Source of the DNA: Sialis fuliginosa
Lineage: Eukaryota > Arthropoda > Insecta > Megaloptera > Sialidae
Reading direction: 5' to 3'
NCBI GenBank assembly: GCA_961205875.1
Contig: OY540809.1
Span: 20,410,267 to 20,474,266, forward strand
Length of the DNA stretch: 64,000 nt
Shown: positions 45,059-56,139 of the stretch, one piece after another
Position numbering within the stretch: position 1 is the stretch's first letter
Layout of the letters: each line of letters starts with the position of its first letter
The notes under the pieces: generated by a model
Databases searched by the model: none
The model's input: only the letters and a program-made list of their open reading frames with translations
Told to the model about the DNA's origin: nothing
Program-made: the position numbers and the translations under genes

Positions 45059-45351
45059 CTTCTTTAGCGAACTAGTGAATTGGAATGACCTCGACACGTT
45101 TTAAAATATGACAGAGCGATGAGTGTATGTATAAGAGAAAGATGGATGAATAGCGCATGCATACAAATCAGTTTACATCGGTTATGCGTGAGAGAGCGAT
45201 GATTAGATGTATGAGAGAAAGATGGATGCATGCGTAGATGTCGTGTTTTGTATGCATCAAAATAATACGTTTGATTATTAATTTAAAACGTTTAGCTTTA
45301 TTTATTTAATTCGCATGGTTAATAGAAATAAAAAAGTTTATCTTCAACCAC
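45059..45351 (+). mobile_element. MITE family K, copy 2, with internal tandem duplication
   Basis: Ends 'gaagtgaaacttctttagcg' and 'aaaaagtttatcttcaacca'. A ~70-bp unit with 'agagcgatga', 'atgta' and 'gagaaagatggatg' occurs twice (about 45114 and 45193), whereas copy 1 at 5053 has one. Confidence 0.65.
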
Positions 45352-46139
45352 TTTTTTGATATTTTAATTTTTATATTAGTAAATACATGTTATTATTGTT
45401 TTTGCTGGTTAAATTTTTTTTACAGATAGACTATTTACCTACGTAAACGAGAGATTTAATTTCGATTTTTTAGGGGGAGGGGTGTACGTAAAACGGGTAG
45501 AAAGAAGAAGAGGATGAATAAAATATCGTTTTTATTTTTAAAACACAAATAAATAATATACGAAATAACATAAAACACTCGGTGCAGTTAAGAATCCTAT
45601 TTATTATCCCATTTGCAAGAATCCTGGGTAAGAAAAATAAAAATAATACCAACATATATAACGTGCATCACAACAGTATGTAACTGTTCAACAAACAAAT
45701 AACAGTGAGGGGAAACATCTCAAACGAAATCGAAAACGTCAGTATTGGGCGCATATAAAAAGTACCAAAAGTCATGATGTATCCTAAACCCAGGACAGGG
45801 CTGGATACAGGCACATTGTCACTTCCGTTTTAAAAAAAATATTTTCTGTGGATGCACCAAACATTATTATACATTACAAAAGGCACACAAATAATGATTT
45901 AATATTAATAGGACTTTTTTTTAAATAATATGTTTTGTACGTGACATATTAATAAAAATCAACAATTTACGAGAAATATATTTATTTCAGTAAATTTGTA
46001 TATTTTAAACTCAATTACGTTTTTATTAAAAAAATTGATTCAACTATCAATTTTTTCTAATACGTACTTATCTAATTATTCAATATTAGCTGATAAGAAC
46101 CAGGTGTAACTCGGAAATTAAAAAAAAAATCATCACTCA

Positions 46140-46280
46140 GCTGTTTTGAGTGATGGCGTTATGATATGTATCCTACAGTACTGAATGCAAGTTTCATCAA
46201 AATCTGTCCAGTAGTTTTAGAGATTACTTCGACCAAACACACACAAACTTTCTCTCTTTATTTATTTGTATAGATAAATT
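46140..46280 (+). repeat. 3' fragment of a family E-like repeat
   Basis: 'gcaagtttcatcaaaatctg', 'tccagtagttttagagatta' and 'accaaacacacacaaacttt' resemble the closing third of repeat E. A similar fragment is at 63700-63790. Confidence 0.45.
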
Positions 46281-46524
46281 GTTGTTATAATTATAGCAAC
46301 ATCACAATTTTCTTTTCATTTTAATATACTCATAAATAGGTATGTATATTTTATTAGAAAATTTAAATTGTAAATATCCTTAATACAAGCCTGCCGTGTA
46401 TTAATATCATATAACTATGGACTTTATCGCTGGGCGCTTCACGTCCCAACCCCTAATAGCGTCATATTTAGATACTCAAATATACTCGGGTCTCAGCCTT
46501 TGGCTGCAAACCTCGTTTGTATAT

Positions 46525-46744
46525 AGGGTGAGCAGATTTTAGTTTTTGTAAATTTTAAGATGTACTTAAATGAAGATCTTTTTTTATTTATTTTTGTTGA
46601 CACCTAAAAATTTCCACCCCCTAATCGTCACTTTTGTGCCCCTGCTATTTTTCCCGTTGTCATCATTATTACAGAACCCGGAGCCCGGAAAAACAGTATA
46701 CATATCCGAAGACTCCGAGGGAAAACCTGAAATCTGGTCACCCT
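46525..46744. mobile_element. ~220-bp MITE with 'agggtgaccagat'-type ends
   Basis: Left 'agggtgagcagatttt' and right 'aaatctggtcaccct' are inverted with one mismatch in the first 13. The 70-codon plus frame at 46570-46782 runs through it, and 'tcatcattattacag|aacc' in it resembles a splice acceptor, but the inverted ends explain the segment better. The target duplication is unclear. Confidence 0.6.
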
Positions 46745-47119
46745 TTATGTATATATTATATTATACTCCTAAATTAAAATAAAATTATTGTTTTTTATTA
46801 TTTTAAATTAATAAAAAAATAAAATCCACTGACATTGACTGACAGCTGCCATTTTCAGTATCAATTCATTTCGAAATTCGAAAAAAACAGACAGACAGTA
46901 TTAAATAATAAATCTACAGCCAAATTATAGATATTATTAATAATAAAAAAAATTATAATAATTATTATTATTACTTTTCTTTTTCTTGTTATGCAATAAT
47001 AATTAGAAAAAAGTTATATTCAATTGTTTTTAAATTTATACTATATTTTTAAGATTGCTCATATAATACTTCCCTAAACTGACTGTTTATCCACTACTAT
47101 TTTCCGTCTGGTACCCCTC

Positions 47120-47275
47120 TTTCCTATATTCCCCACTCCCCGAGACCGGTCCTGACCGCGCGCCGGCCTCTATCTGGTGAAGTAGCGTCGCGGCGCCCGC
47201 CAGTCGCAGTACGCCCCCCTGCCACTATCTGCTGCTACTCCACTCTCACAAACAAGTCGTTCTTCCCGGCCTGTT
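47120..47275. promoter_or_regulatory. Most GC-rich island of the window, candidate promoter or 5' exon
   Basis: 'cgagaccggtcctgaccgcg', 'cgccggcctctatctggtga', 'gcgtcgcggcgcccgccagt' and 'cgcagtacgcccccctgcca' form a block that is mostly G and C, followed by a TATATATA stretch at about 47275-47282. It is not a copy of any repeat seen here. In AT-rich insect genomes such islands often mark a promoter or untranslated first exon. No frame or donor site could be settled on either strand. Confidence 0.3.
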
Positions 47276-47479
47276 ATATATACACATACTGCAATGCGTG
47301 CGTATTGTAAATAATTGTTCTCTGATTTGCGTAATTTTTTTTATTGGGTTCGGGCTTCAGCAGGGACGGATGTGTTTTAAATATTAAAATATATATTATA
47401 GATTATTATATATACTAGATAATTTACCCGGTCTTTGCACGGAGAATCTATAAAATATTTATATGCAATAGCTTTATTT

Positions 47480-47765
47480 TTTGACGTGAATAACGTCTAG
47501 TGTTTCACGACAGTCAGATGTTTTCAGGGTGATCTAAAACCATTGAATAACTCAGAAACTAAAAGTCCGATTGGGATGATTTTGGTATCATTCTAACCGG
47601 CGTATTGGTCCGTACCCATTTAATACTGAGTCATCCCCTGCGGAAATGTCGTACGGGTGGATGGGGGCTAAACGCGCAGCGATCATTTTGCGCGTTAGTG
47701 TAAATTTACAATAAGTATAGTTCGACACTCAGTGCAGCTAGCACGAGGGTTGAAATTGTGAAATT
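47480..47765 (-). repeat. Interspersed repeat family B, copy 3 (second empty hAT site)
   Basis: Read on the minus strand it gives 'tgaaacactagacgttattc' then 'acgtc' around 47488-47508, the uninterrupted form of the hAT target. It also has 'gcgcgttagtgtaaattta' and 'gttcgacactcagtgcagct' at 47690-47742, as in copies 1 and 2. Confidence 0.65.
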
Positions 47766-48328
47766 TTCAAACGACAGGTCTGTATCTCAAATCGTTCTCG
47801 AGACATACCTTCTCAAAGTTTTAGTTTTTTCAAAATTTTGGAGAAAAGTGGCTGTAACTTTTGAACGGGTTATCGGATTTAATTTTAATCAACAGATTTG
47901 AAATCAGCGTGTCAAAATCTCTGTTCCAATATTTATTATGTAAATATATATTCTCTACTTCAAATCCTCAGTAACCTTTTTTGTAATATATTTTTAATGT
48001 TTCAGTTATATTTCTAATATTTACGAACCTTGTTATGAATTTTAAAATGTTAACAGCTGATTTGTACTCAGTGACCCTGAAACCACCAGTGTATAAATTT
48101 GTATAATATTTAACCATAGGCAGAAGTAATTTTGCGGAAATTCGATCCATTAAAATTTTCTCCCTGAAACCCCCACTTTTCAGAGGTTGATGTGGGCATG
48201 TACGTTACTCATGTGCATGCAAAATTTCAGCTTCCTAACTGTTCTGGAAGTGGGTGAACATTTCATGTGTATGAACTGACATTATACCGTTTATAATTAT
48301 AGATACCGATGTTTTTGTTATAGTTTAC

Positions 48329-48868
48329 TATGGCCGATCTCACCGCTTAAAGTGATGCTTAAGTCGTTAAGTATCACCTAAATTTAAGTCCTAGTCAAAG
48401 TGATACTTTTAAAACTGTTCACAAAAATGAATATTGTAAACTTTTTTGATAAAATTATTGATGTCAATGATTCACATATCATAAGCATAATATGTAGTTT
48501 ATAACAATTTTCATGATATGTCAAAATTAACCTTTTTAAAACTGTTTCGTTTAACAAAGCCTTCAGTGTTAGCTTTGCTAGCTCGTTTGAAAAATAGACA
48601 CATTCACAATTTATATTCAAAATTATATTGACATAAACGATTATCTTTATTCTGTTACATAAACCAAAGTATAATTACCTCAGATACAAACAAATTATAA
48701 CATATACCAAAAATCAAAATTCCCCAGAATTTTGTTCTTTAAGTAACACTTGGCTAACTATATGATAAAACAGACCTGTGAGATTGACGTAAAATTTAGG
48801 TTCAACTTAAGACTAAGGAACACTTATCTAAGGAACAGAAATAAGTTTGAGCGGTGAGACCGGGCATA
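48329..48868. mobile_element. TA-flanked MITE, ~536 bp
   Basis: TA at 48329-48330 and 48867-48868. Inverted ends 'tggccgatctcaccgcttaa' and 'ttgagcggtgagaccgggca' with few mismatches. Subterminal 'aagtgatgcttaagtc' and 'gacgtaaaatttaggttcaa' lie inside. The 78-codon minus frame is incidental. TA flanks suggest Tc1/mariner-type mobilisation. Confidence 0.72.
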
Positions 48869-49335
48869 GTCACTGTAACTACTAAACTAATCAAATTGAT
48901 TTGAAATTTCAATATGTAATAATTAACTATGTAACAACTATTTTAAAGTTTATGTGAGGCCTAGTTTAAAAGTTGTATACCACCATGTGTATTAAAAACA
49001 ACTGCTAAATAAATAGCCGAGTCAGCAGCATTATGCATGAAAAAACTTCATACGTTTAATAATGAACAATAAAAAACTAAACTGTTACAAAATGTTGATA
49101 CGAATAGATGATGAAAAGCGCGGCCAACTATATTATTACATATTATTATCACAGCACACACGACCGCAACAATATAATCAATTCTGCCAACGCAACGAAA
49201 ACAAAAACATTGCTACATAAAACAACACAAACAAATGAAATCTCGTGTATCCGAATATATACATATGTATGTATACAGGGTGTCTACAAATAAAACAATT
49301 AACGATATTTTGATATTTAATCTCAACAAATATTC

Positions 49336-49680
49336 TTATGTCCGGTATTATAAACGAGCTAGCAAAACTTGCTAGTTTGCAAGCACTTCCAAATGAGGTT
49401 TCAAACGTATCTGAAAGTTCTCTTTAAGTTTCATGAAATGTTTGACAATTTTCGCGCACGCGTGTTATATAAACACCAACGGTATTAAAACAGTGGTGAT
49501 ATTATGAAAATTATTTTTTACGGTCAAAGTCGTCAACTGTGTTACAATTAGTTCAAGTATTACTGCTCTAAATTCCATAGCTAATCCACCGATACAAGTA
49601 CAGAATTAATACCCCGAGAGTGTTTGCAAACTAGCAAATTTCGAAAGCTTCTTTATAATACCGGACATTAGTTTATTTGT
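49336..49680 (+). mobile_element. Harbinger-like MITE family J, copy 1
   Basis: TTA duplicated at 49336-49338 and 49678-49680. Ends are 'tgtccggtattataaacgag' and 'cttctttataataccggaca', with subterminal 'gctagcaaaacttgctagtt' hairpin. A 3-bp TTA/TAA duplication is the PIF/Harbinger signature. The interior ('caacggtattaaaacagtgg', 'ctctaaattccatagctaat') is the inverse of copy 2. Confidence 0.82.
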
Positions 49681-49901
49681 TAATGTCTATCTCTGAAATT
49701 ACTGAAGCGATTTGGATGACTCTATCACCAATGCGTTACTTATGATATTCTGATGAACATAGGATATGTAACACATCATTATCATTCTCAAATCAGCAGT
49801 AAAGAAAATGTGACGCAAGTTGGAGATACATTTTGTACAAATCGAATAAATATACCATAAATCCAGTATTTATTTTTACCAATTTTTCCCATTAAAAACA
49901 A

Positions 49902-50371
49902 TAAGGTACCGGTATCAGTCTTGGCCGCTTTAAAAGAAAGATATACTGTTTTTTGGGATTGGTGAGCTTCTTTTTTGTAATTCACATGAACTCATTTTAC
50001 TAATAAAACAAACACCTCTTTATTAAATCATTTTTTGTTTATTTTTTTAATTTATAGCCTTTTATTTTGTTTATGTTTTCCTCCATTAATAGACAATAGG
50101 TAATGAGCACGCAGTGATGGACACTTGCTAATGATTACAAAATCATAAGTACTACGACACAAAAGTTATAAAATAATGAATCGTAAAAATTGAAACAATG
50201 TAAAGCAGATGATATAATAATATATTAATAAATTTGATTATACTAATAATTGATTTAAATGTCCTCCATTTTGATCCCCATCAAATTAACTCATTGTACA
50301 GTTAAATATCTAGATTATAATTCAGTACATTTAATTAAACAAGAGTCCAACATCCTGGTGCCAATATCTTA
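49902..50371 (+). mobile_element. MITE family H, copy 3 (uninterrupted)
   Basis: TA at 49902-49903 and 50370-50371. Ends 'aggtaccggtatcagtc' and 'cctggtgccaatatct'. At 466 bp it is the reference length for the family. Frames of 65 and 72 codons inside are incidental. Confidence 0.82.
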
Positions 50372-50646
50372 TATCTATTTATTTAAGAAAATATGGTCTA
50401 ATAAAATTGAGTCCTTTTTTAACCTACTAGTAACAAATACGAATATTAGTCTTTTTATATACATATATATATATTGATCCTTTTTCGCCCTCTATGTACA
50501 CACAAACACACACACAAACGAGTGACTGCGAACAACAATCAGATTCATGAAAGGACAGTAACATCTTGTTTATTTTTCATGTGCAACCATTACTACAAAT
50601 AGCCGGGATAATGTGGGCTGTGACGTGCGGTACATGTGACTACATG

Positions 50647-50665
50647 GGTGTGTGTGTGTGTGTGT
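50647..50665. repeat. (TG)n microsatellite
   Basis: About nine TG units. Confidence 0.95.
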
Positions 50666-50869
50666 AATCAATTGGATTTCGATTATCTAATTGATATTTG
50701 AGTGTTAATATTGTTGATACATACTATGCAAGCTCTTCAGATGCATGACGATTAATATGCCAGTAACAAAGTATCACTGAAATTATGATTTTAAATAATG
50801 AAACAAGGTACGCTATATGTTAGAAAAGGAAACAAAAGTGTAGTATAAAATCAAGATAACCGTGCTTTA

Positions 50870-52190
50870 AATTAAATTAAAATTTGGCAACGTTGAGCAT
50901 ATATTGCGCATGCGCGACTTTTGTATTCCCGATAACAGCTACATATTATTTAATGTTTTGATGTGATAACGTGTACTATTATTTGCAGCTGAATTTGTTA
51001 TATATTATAAGTTTATAATTAAGAAATAGTTTTTATTATTTTTATTATTCCTTGAAATTAAAAGAACAATATATTCAGCACGTACGATTTTTAAATACCG
51101 TGGCAATTGTCAATATTTTGCGGCGTTGTCATAGCTTGTACCGTCATATTTTTTATCAGAAAATAAGTTTTTATTTTACTTATAACTTAAAAACGGGGTG
51201 GTGAAAATATTTAAGATTTTTTATATTAACTCCAAATATATTAATTTAGTTTTTCTCAAAATTTCATAAACTTGATCTTCCTTCGCATAAAATTATTTAC
51301 TTTTTCATTGGAAATCCGCTTAAAATATCGTAATCCCTATACTCGCAATGTTAAATTTTTGTTTTTATTTCGACGATATTCGCTCACAGATGGTCAATCA
51401 TTTTAAGATTTTGAATGGAGCTTCTAATAACCTTTTTTTAGTTTTTTTTACAAAATTTGAGCTTACTTTTGAATCTTTTAATTTTTCCGAGAAATACCTT
51501 AAAAAGATTCTAAAAAATGTATTTACTTTTATATTAAAAGTGAGATTAATATGATTTTTGTTAAAATAAAAACACAAAATACAGCATCCGCCATGTTAGA
51601 TAAAACACCAGTCAGAGTGGATGACGTCACGGCTAAGTAAACATCATTTTTGTTTTATTAAATATCTGCACTGTTTATAAATTATTTTATGGTTTTAATT
51701 TATCAATTTGCTCAGTTTTGTGTTACCAAAACTAAAACTGAGAAACTTTAATGATGGAACAAGGATTTATTATTGTTGACAAGGAGCCTTTACATAGGTG
51801 TGACGTGCGAGTGTTTTGGCGTCAAATTCAAATTAGTTTTAAAAGAGTCAATTTTTGTGATTAAACCTTTATTTTCTGCAGAAATAAGTATTTTTTGGAA
51901 ATAGGAGACACGTAAAATCATCATAAAATAGTTTTTAAAAATTAGGCATCATCATAATATTTTTATAGATTTTACATTTGTTTTAAACGTATTTATAAAA
52001 AAAGTTAAAGTAAATAATAAGAAATCATACACGGAGAAAAATATTTCATAATAATAACTCAATATTAATGATAATATACGTTGTAAACGATCTGCTGAAA
52101 TTTTACTATGCTGCATCGTAAAAATTAAACGTTGTATTGTATATAAAAAACCATTTGTTGAGACAAATCTACCCATCTTTATTCAGCAAT
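50870..52190. other. Mixed AT-rich DNA, possible degraded repeats
   Basis: Short GC-rich motifs 'tattgcgcatgcgcgac' (50908) and 'gtggatgacgtcacggc' (51617) stand out. I could not define element ends. The frames at 51348-51554 and 51952-52176 show no domain. Confidence 0.35.
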
Positions 52191-52194
52191 GGAC

Positions 52195-52262
52195 ACTATG
52201 GACACAGCTCTCTCTCTCACACACACGCCACACCCTCACTCCTCACTGCTTTCTGTATATAG
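52195..52262. other. Pyrimidine-rich tract
   Basis: 'agctctctctctcacacaca' followed by 'cgccacaccctcactcctca'. Similar in composition to the islands at 20100 and 55200. Function unknown. Confidence 0.4.
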
Positions 52263-52541
52263 TTGCACTACATCTGTAACTAAATACAGATTTGTATACT
52301 TGAACATACATTTTAAATGTATTATAACTTACCGTTTGTTTGACTCTTCTAAAATCTTGTATTTATAAAAGCAAACTGAAAACACAGTACTGACGAAAGT
52401 TAACTTGCGTTTATTTCTATACACTGCTATGGGCAACGTGTTACTAAAATTACAATATGAATAGTAATTTTTGCGTGCAGGATCAAAATCTTTATTATTG
52501 GTGAAATTTAATATGTTATACCAAAAAAAATATAAGTACTA

Positions 52542-52879
52542 TTATGCCCGGTATTATAAAGGACCTAACAAAATTTGTTAGCTAGCAATTACATTCATAT
52601 GGGGTATTAATACTGTACTAGTATCTATGGATTAGTTATGGAATTTAGAGCAGTGACACTTCAATTAATTGTAACACAGTTGGCATCTTTGACCGTACAA
52701 AATAATTTTCATAACATCACCACTGTTTTAATACCGTTTGTATTTACCTTCAACGCGTGCGCGAAACTTGTCAAAGTCATCAACAAACTCCAAAAGAACT
52801 GTCATATATGTTTGATACCTCAGTTGAAAGTGTTTGTTAGCTAACAAATTTGTTAGGTCCTTTATGATACCGGACATTA
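52542..52879 (-). mobile_element. Harbinger-like MITE family J, copy 2
   Basis: TTA at 52542-52544 and 52877-52879. Ends 'tgcccggtattataaaggac' and 'gtcctttatgataccggaca'. Subterminal 'ctaacaaaatttgttag' and 'gttagctaacaaatttgtta'. The interior is inverted relative to copy 1. The 68-codon plus frame at 52638-52844 is the element itself. Confidence 0.82.
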
Positions 52880-53578
52880 ATATAATTAATTTTACACAAC
52901 CGTAGTATTTATTGTATTGTATTTTAATAAAAATTTAAGTATCGAATAAAAAAATGTACTAACAATTGAAATGAAATAATTTGTATTGCACTTAACAAAT
53001 AATTCAACTTAAGAATAATTAGTTGAATAAATCATGTAAATAATATTTACGAATATATTAAAAATTGCGTATTATAAAAATTACAATGGAGATTGTAAAA
53101 GTTACTAAATTGACAGTACATGTTAAAACTGATAGTATTTTTTGATACAAAATTGAAATTTTTAATCGGTAACTGTAATTTTTAATAAAAAATAGGCTCC
53201 ATTTTTCTCCGTGTATATGTATGAAAAAATTATGCTTTTCTATTGAAAAAAGGTTGATTTTTTATAAAAATATTTTTAAGTATATTTTCTAATCATTTTG
53301 TGCACAGCAATATGCGATGAAACGTTGTCTGAATCAGATAGAAATTAAATTAACCTTGGATGATCAGGGCAGTATAATTTTATTGTAATATGTATAAATT
53401 ATGTTTCTAACAAATAATACGTAAAATAGTGAATAATGTAGTATATATGTATTATGTTTATTAGAGTTTTGTTCACAGAAAGTTTAGTTAGGGTCTCCGC
53501 AGATAAATATACATACCTACATAAACACGCGCGCACAAACATTGGTATTTCTAGTCCACACTTTCGTACATATTTACG

Positions 53579-53642
53579 TACACACATACATACATACACA
53601 CACATACACATACACACATACACACACACACACACACACACA
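53579..53642. repeat. (CA)n/(TACA)n microsatellite
   Basis: A 64-bp interrupted CA repeat. The opposed frames of 80 and 69 codons over it (Cys-Val and His-Thr repeats) are artefacts. Confidence 0.95.
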
Positions 53643-53915
53643 TTGTATACATATGCGGTTTAGTTTGATGTGAATGTTTGGTGCATGTCAAATATATACT
53701 ATCCCATTTGAATTTTGAGGTTTTAAACGTTTTTCATTAATGAAAGATTGATCGATTGTGTTTTATTTTTGTATGTTATGTTTGCATGGTTAAAGTTTAT
53801 TAATAATTACATAAATAATGTAATTTGTCAGAGTTTTCGGGTTATAATTTAAGAAAGAAAAACCTGGTTTATTTATAATGTTTACTATATTTATTTGTAA
53901 ACATTATTTATCTAT

Positions 53916-54115
53916 ACAAAGTATACAACTGTTTGTCTGTCTATGCACGATTTGCTCAGTAACTATTGAACAGATTTTATTTTGGTTTTCAATGATGTAT
54001 AAAGTTTTTACGAGGAAGGTTTAGGTGTATAATTTGTGGATATTTTGTGTAAATTTCATGAAATAGAAATAAAAAACAATCGGAAATGAGTGCGGTATGT
54101 ACTAGTTAGCGATAA
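53916..54115 (+). repeat. Interspersed repeat family M, copy 3
   Basis: 'gtttgtctgtctatgcacga', 'tgctcagtaactattgaac', 'gattttattttggttttcaa', 'acgaggaaggttta' and 'actagttagcgataaatc'. Confidence 0.7.
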
Positions 54116-54299
54116 ATCCCTTCTGTTTTGAGATGGATGCTTACATTTTAAAAGGAAAACAATCATACAATTTCTCGTGTATAAGTCAATGAGTTTGGGC
54201 TGGGCGTTGATGAGTCAGTCACTCAGGAGTTTCTTTATTATTGACGTTTGAAAAAAGTGAAATCGACTCTATATTGGATTCCAAGTAGATAAGATTCTA

Positions 54300-54640
54300 C
54301 GGATCTACATATTATAAAACGCAACGTCTCTCTGTTTGTCTATCTGTCCGTTAGGGCGCTTTTCACTCGAGAATCACTTATTCGATTTACGTGTTTTTTT
54401 TTTAATTCGTAGATGTTACCTGGTCAGGTTTTAGTATATATTTTGTTATGTTAGGTAACATAAGTAATAAGCAGTGAGGATAATAGTAAATCAAGTCGGA
54501 GAAAATCTTAAATATCTTTAGGGAATTGTTTTTCCCGCGTGATACTTTTCCCGCCAGATCTAATGAAACTAATTACAATCCTCCATACGTGACATTGGGG
54601 GAAATATTAACTCCCTTGCGAAGCCAGGGCGAATCAGTTA
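54300..54640 (-). repeat. Interspersed repeat family G, partial inverted copy
   Basis: 'aacgcaacgtctctctgttt', 'actcgagaatcacttattc', 'aggtaacataagtaa' and 'aagtcggagaaaa' are the inverse of the right half of 33709-34569. The left part ends in 'cgaagccagggcgaatcag', which copy 1 does not share. Confidence 0.6.
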
Positions 54641-55039
54641 TTAATATATAAAATGGGTCAGATTATATTTCAGAAACTTGTAAAGTAAATTTGAAGCACG
54701 TTATAAAACTATCACTTTGAAATTTCGTAACAAGGTCTGGCCATAAACACGAAAAGAAGTTATTTTAAATATTTTACAAATTGCCAAAAAAACATTCCTT
54801 GATATTTTTACAAGAACTTTTAAGATCAAATTTTAAATAAATAAATAAATGTAGATATTGACTAGGTTTCTATAGTATTGATAGAAGATTCAAAAAATTT
54901 TGCACCTAAAATATCATGTATTTTCCTATGTTCAATAGTTATTTTCCGTCTGTTTATTTTTCAGCATCTTACTATACATATCTTATATACAAATATTTCC
55001 AAGAACATCATAATCTAAAACAATTACTTAAAGAGACAC

Positions 55040-55260
55040 GGGGTTATGGGTAACTCTTAGTTTACGGAGATGGGGGCACACAATCTATTCACCAGGGTCG
55101 TAATTACTGTCTCGGCTAACAATGGAGACATCACAGAGTGCGTGCGCCCTTTTGTACTGTGTAATTAGCACCCAGTTACACATTTATGCACTCCCTGTCT
55201 CTTTTTGTCTTTCTCTTTATCTCTCCATTGTTGCCACGCCTCCCTGTTCATAGCAACTTT
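55040..55260. other. GC-elevated island, candidate regulatory DNA or exon
   Basis: 'gagatgggggcacacaatc', 'cagagtgcgtgcgccctttt' and the tract 'ctctttttgtctttctcttt' followed by 'attgttgccacgcctccctg'. No open frame with splice sites. Confidence 0.25.
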
Positions 55261-55544
55261 GATCATTTATGTTTGTAAACAATTGTCGCATTTTCGTGTG
55301 AATTGAAGTGATTTTTAATCAGTGTATTCTAGTTTTACAAGGAAAAATAATGTCGAGGTGTTTTTTTCTAGAGGAGAATATTGGGATGTACAGAAAGGGT
55401 TAAACTGAATATTCGATTGATTGTGTCGAAGCAACGAATATACAAAAGCAGAAAAATGAAATAAATTGTCTTTAAAAATACTTTTTCATTTAAAAAATCA
55501 AAACATAAAACCCATGAAGAAGAAGAAGAAGGTTAGGTAATACA

Positions 55545-55790
55545 GTTTTCTGTTATGATAGTAGATAAAAACAAGTGTTTAGTTTCGCATTTGCACGTGC
55601 GTACAAATGTTACACACCTATTTTGTATCTAATGAATTTTCGGAATACAAAGTAGCCTATGTCCTTCCTCAGGATGCAAGCTATCTCTCTGCCAAATTTC
55701 ATCAAGATCGGTTCAGCGGTATAACGTGAAAAGGTAACAAACAGACAGAGAGACAGAGATACTTTCGCATAATATAATATTAGTATTTTT
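55545..55790 (+). repeat. Interspersed repeat family E, copy 4
   Basis: Begins in the 'gaagaagaagaagaaggtta' tract, keeps 'ttctgttatgatag', 'tacaaatgttacacacctat', 'agcctatgtccttcctcagg' and 'aatttcatcaagatcggttc', and ends 'aatattagtattt'. The GC-rich start is absent. Confidence 0.8.
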
Positions 55791-55961
55791 TGTATTTCAA
55801 GTGATATTATTATGAAAAATTGAAATTTTATTAATTAATTGATACTTAAATTCGGTTTAAGTAAAGAATAAATAAACACGACATAATTAATAACAAAATA
55901 AACTTTCAAAACCACAAAATATGTTTAAAATTTTTCCTGTTCGAAAAAATAACTTTTTCAA

Positions 55962-55980
55962 TGTGTGTGTGTGTGTGTGT
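55962..55980. repeat. (GT)n microsatellite
   Basis: About nine units. Confidence 0.95.
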
Positions 55981-56139
55981 ATAAATGTGTATATGTGGCT
56001 TATTGAGATTTACCCACATTTGCATACCCGGATTCCGGAGTGAACGAATTCCGGTGGTGGAAATATCCACCGCTGCTCTGAATTCAGGGATTTTGAAGGT
56101 GAGATTTCTTCGAATATAAGAAAACTTTAAATTCACGCG

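Noticed and set aside
46570-46782. 70-codon frame with an acceptor-like 'attattacag' as a spliced exon
   Set aside because: The segment is bounded by 'agggtgagcagat'/'atctggtcaccct' inverted ends, which explain it as a MITE.
53399-53663. Opposed frames rich in Cys-Val and His-Thr
   Set aside because: Translations of a CA microsatellite.
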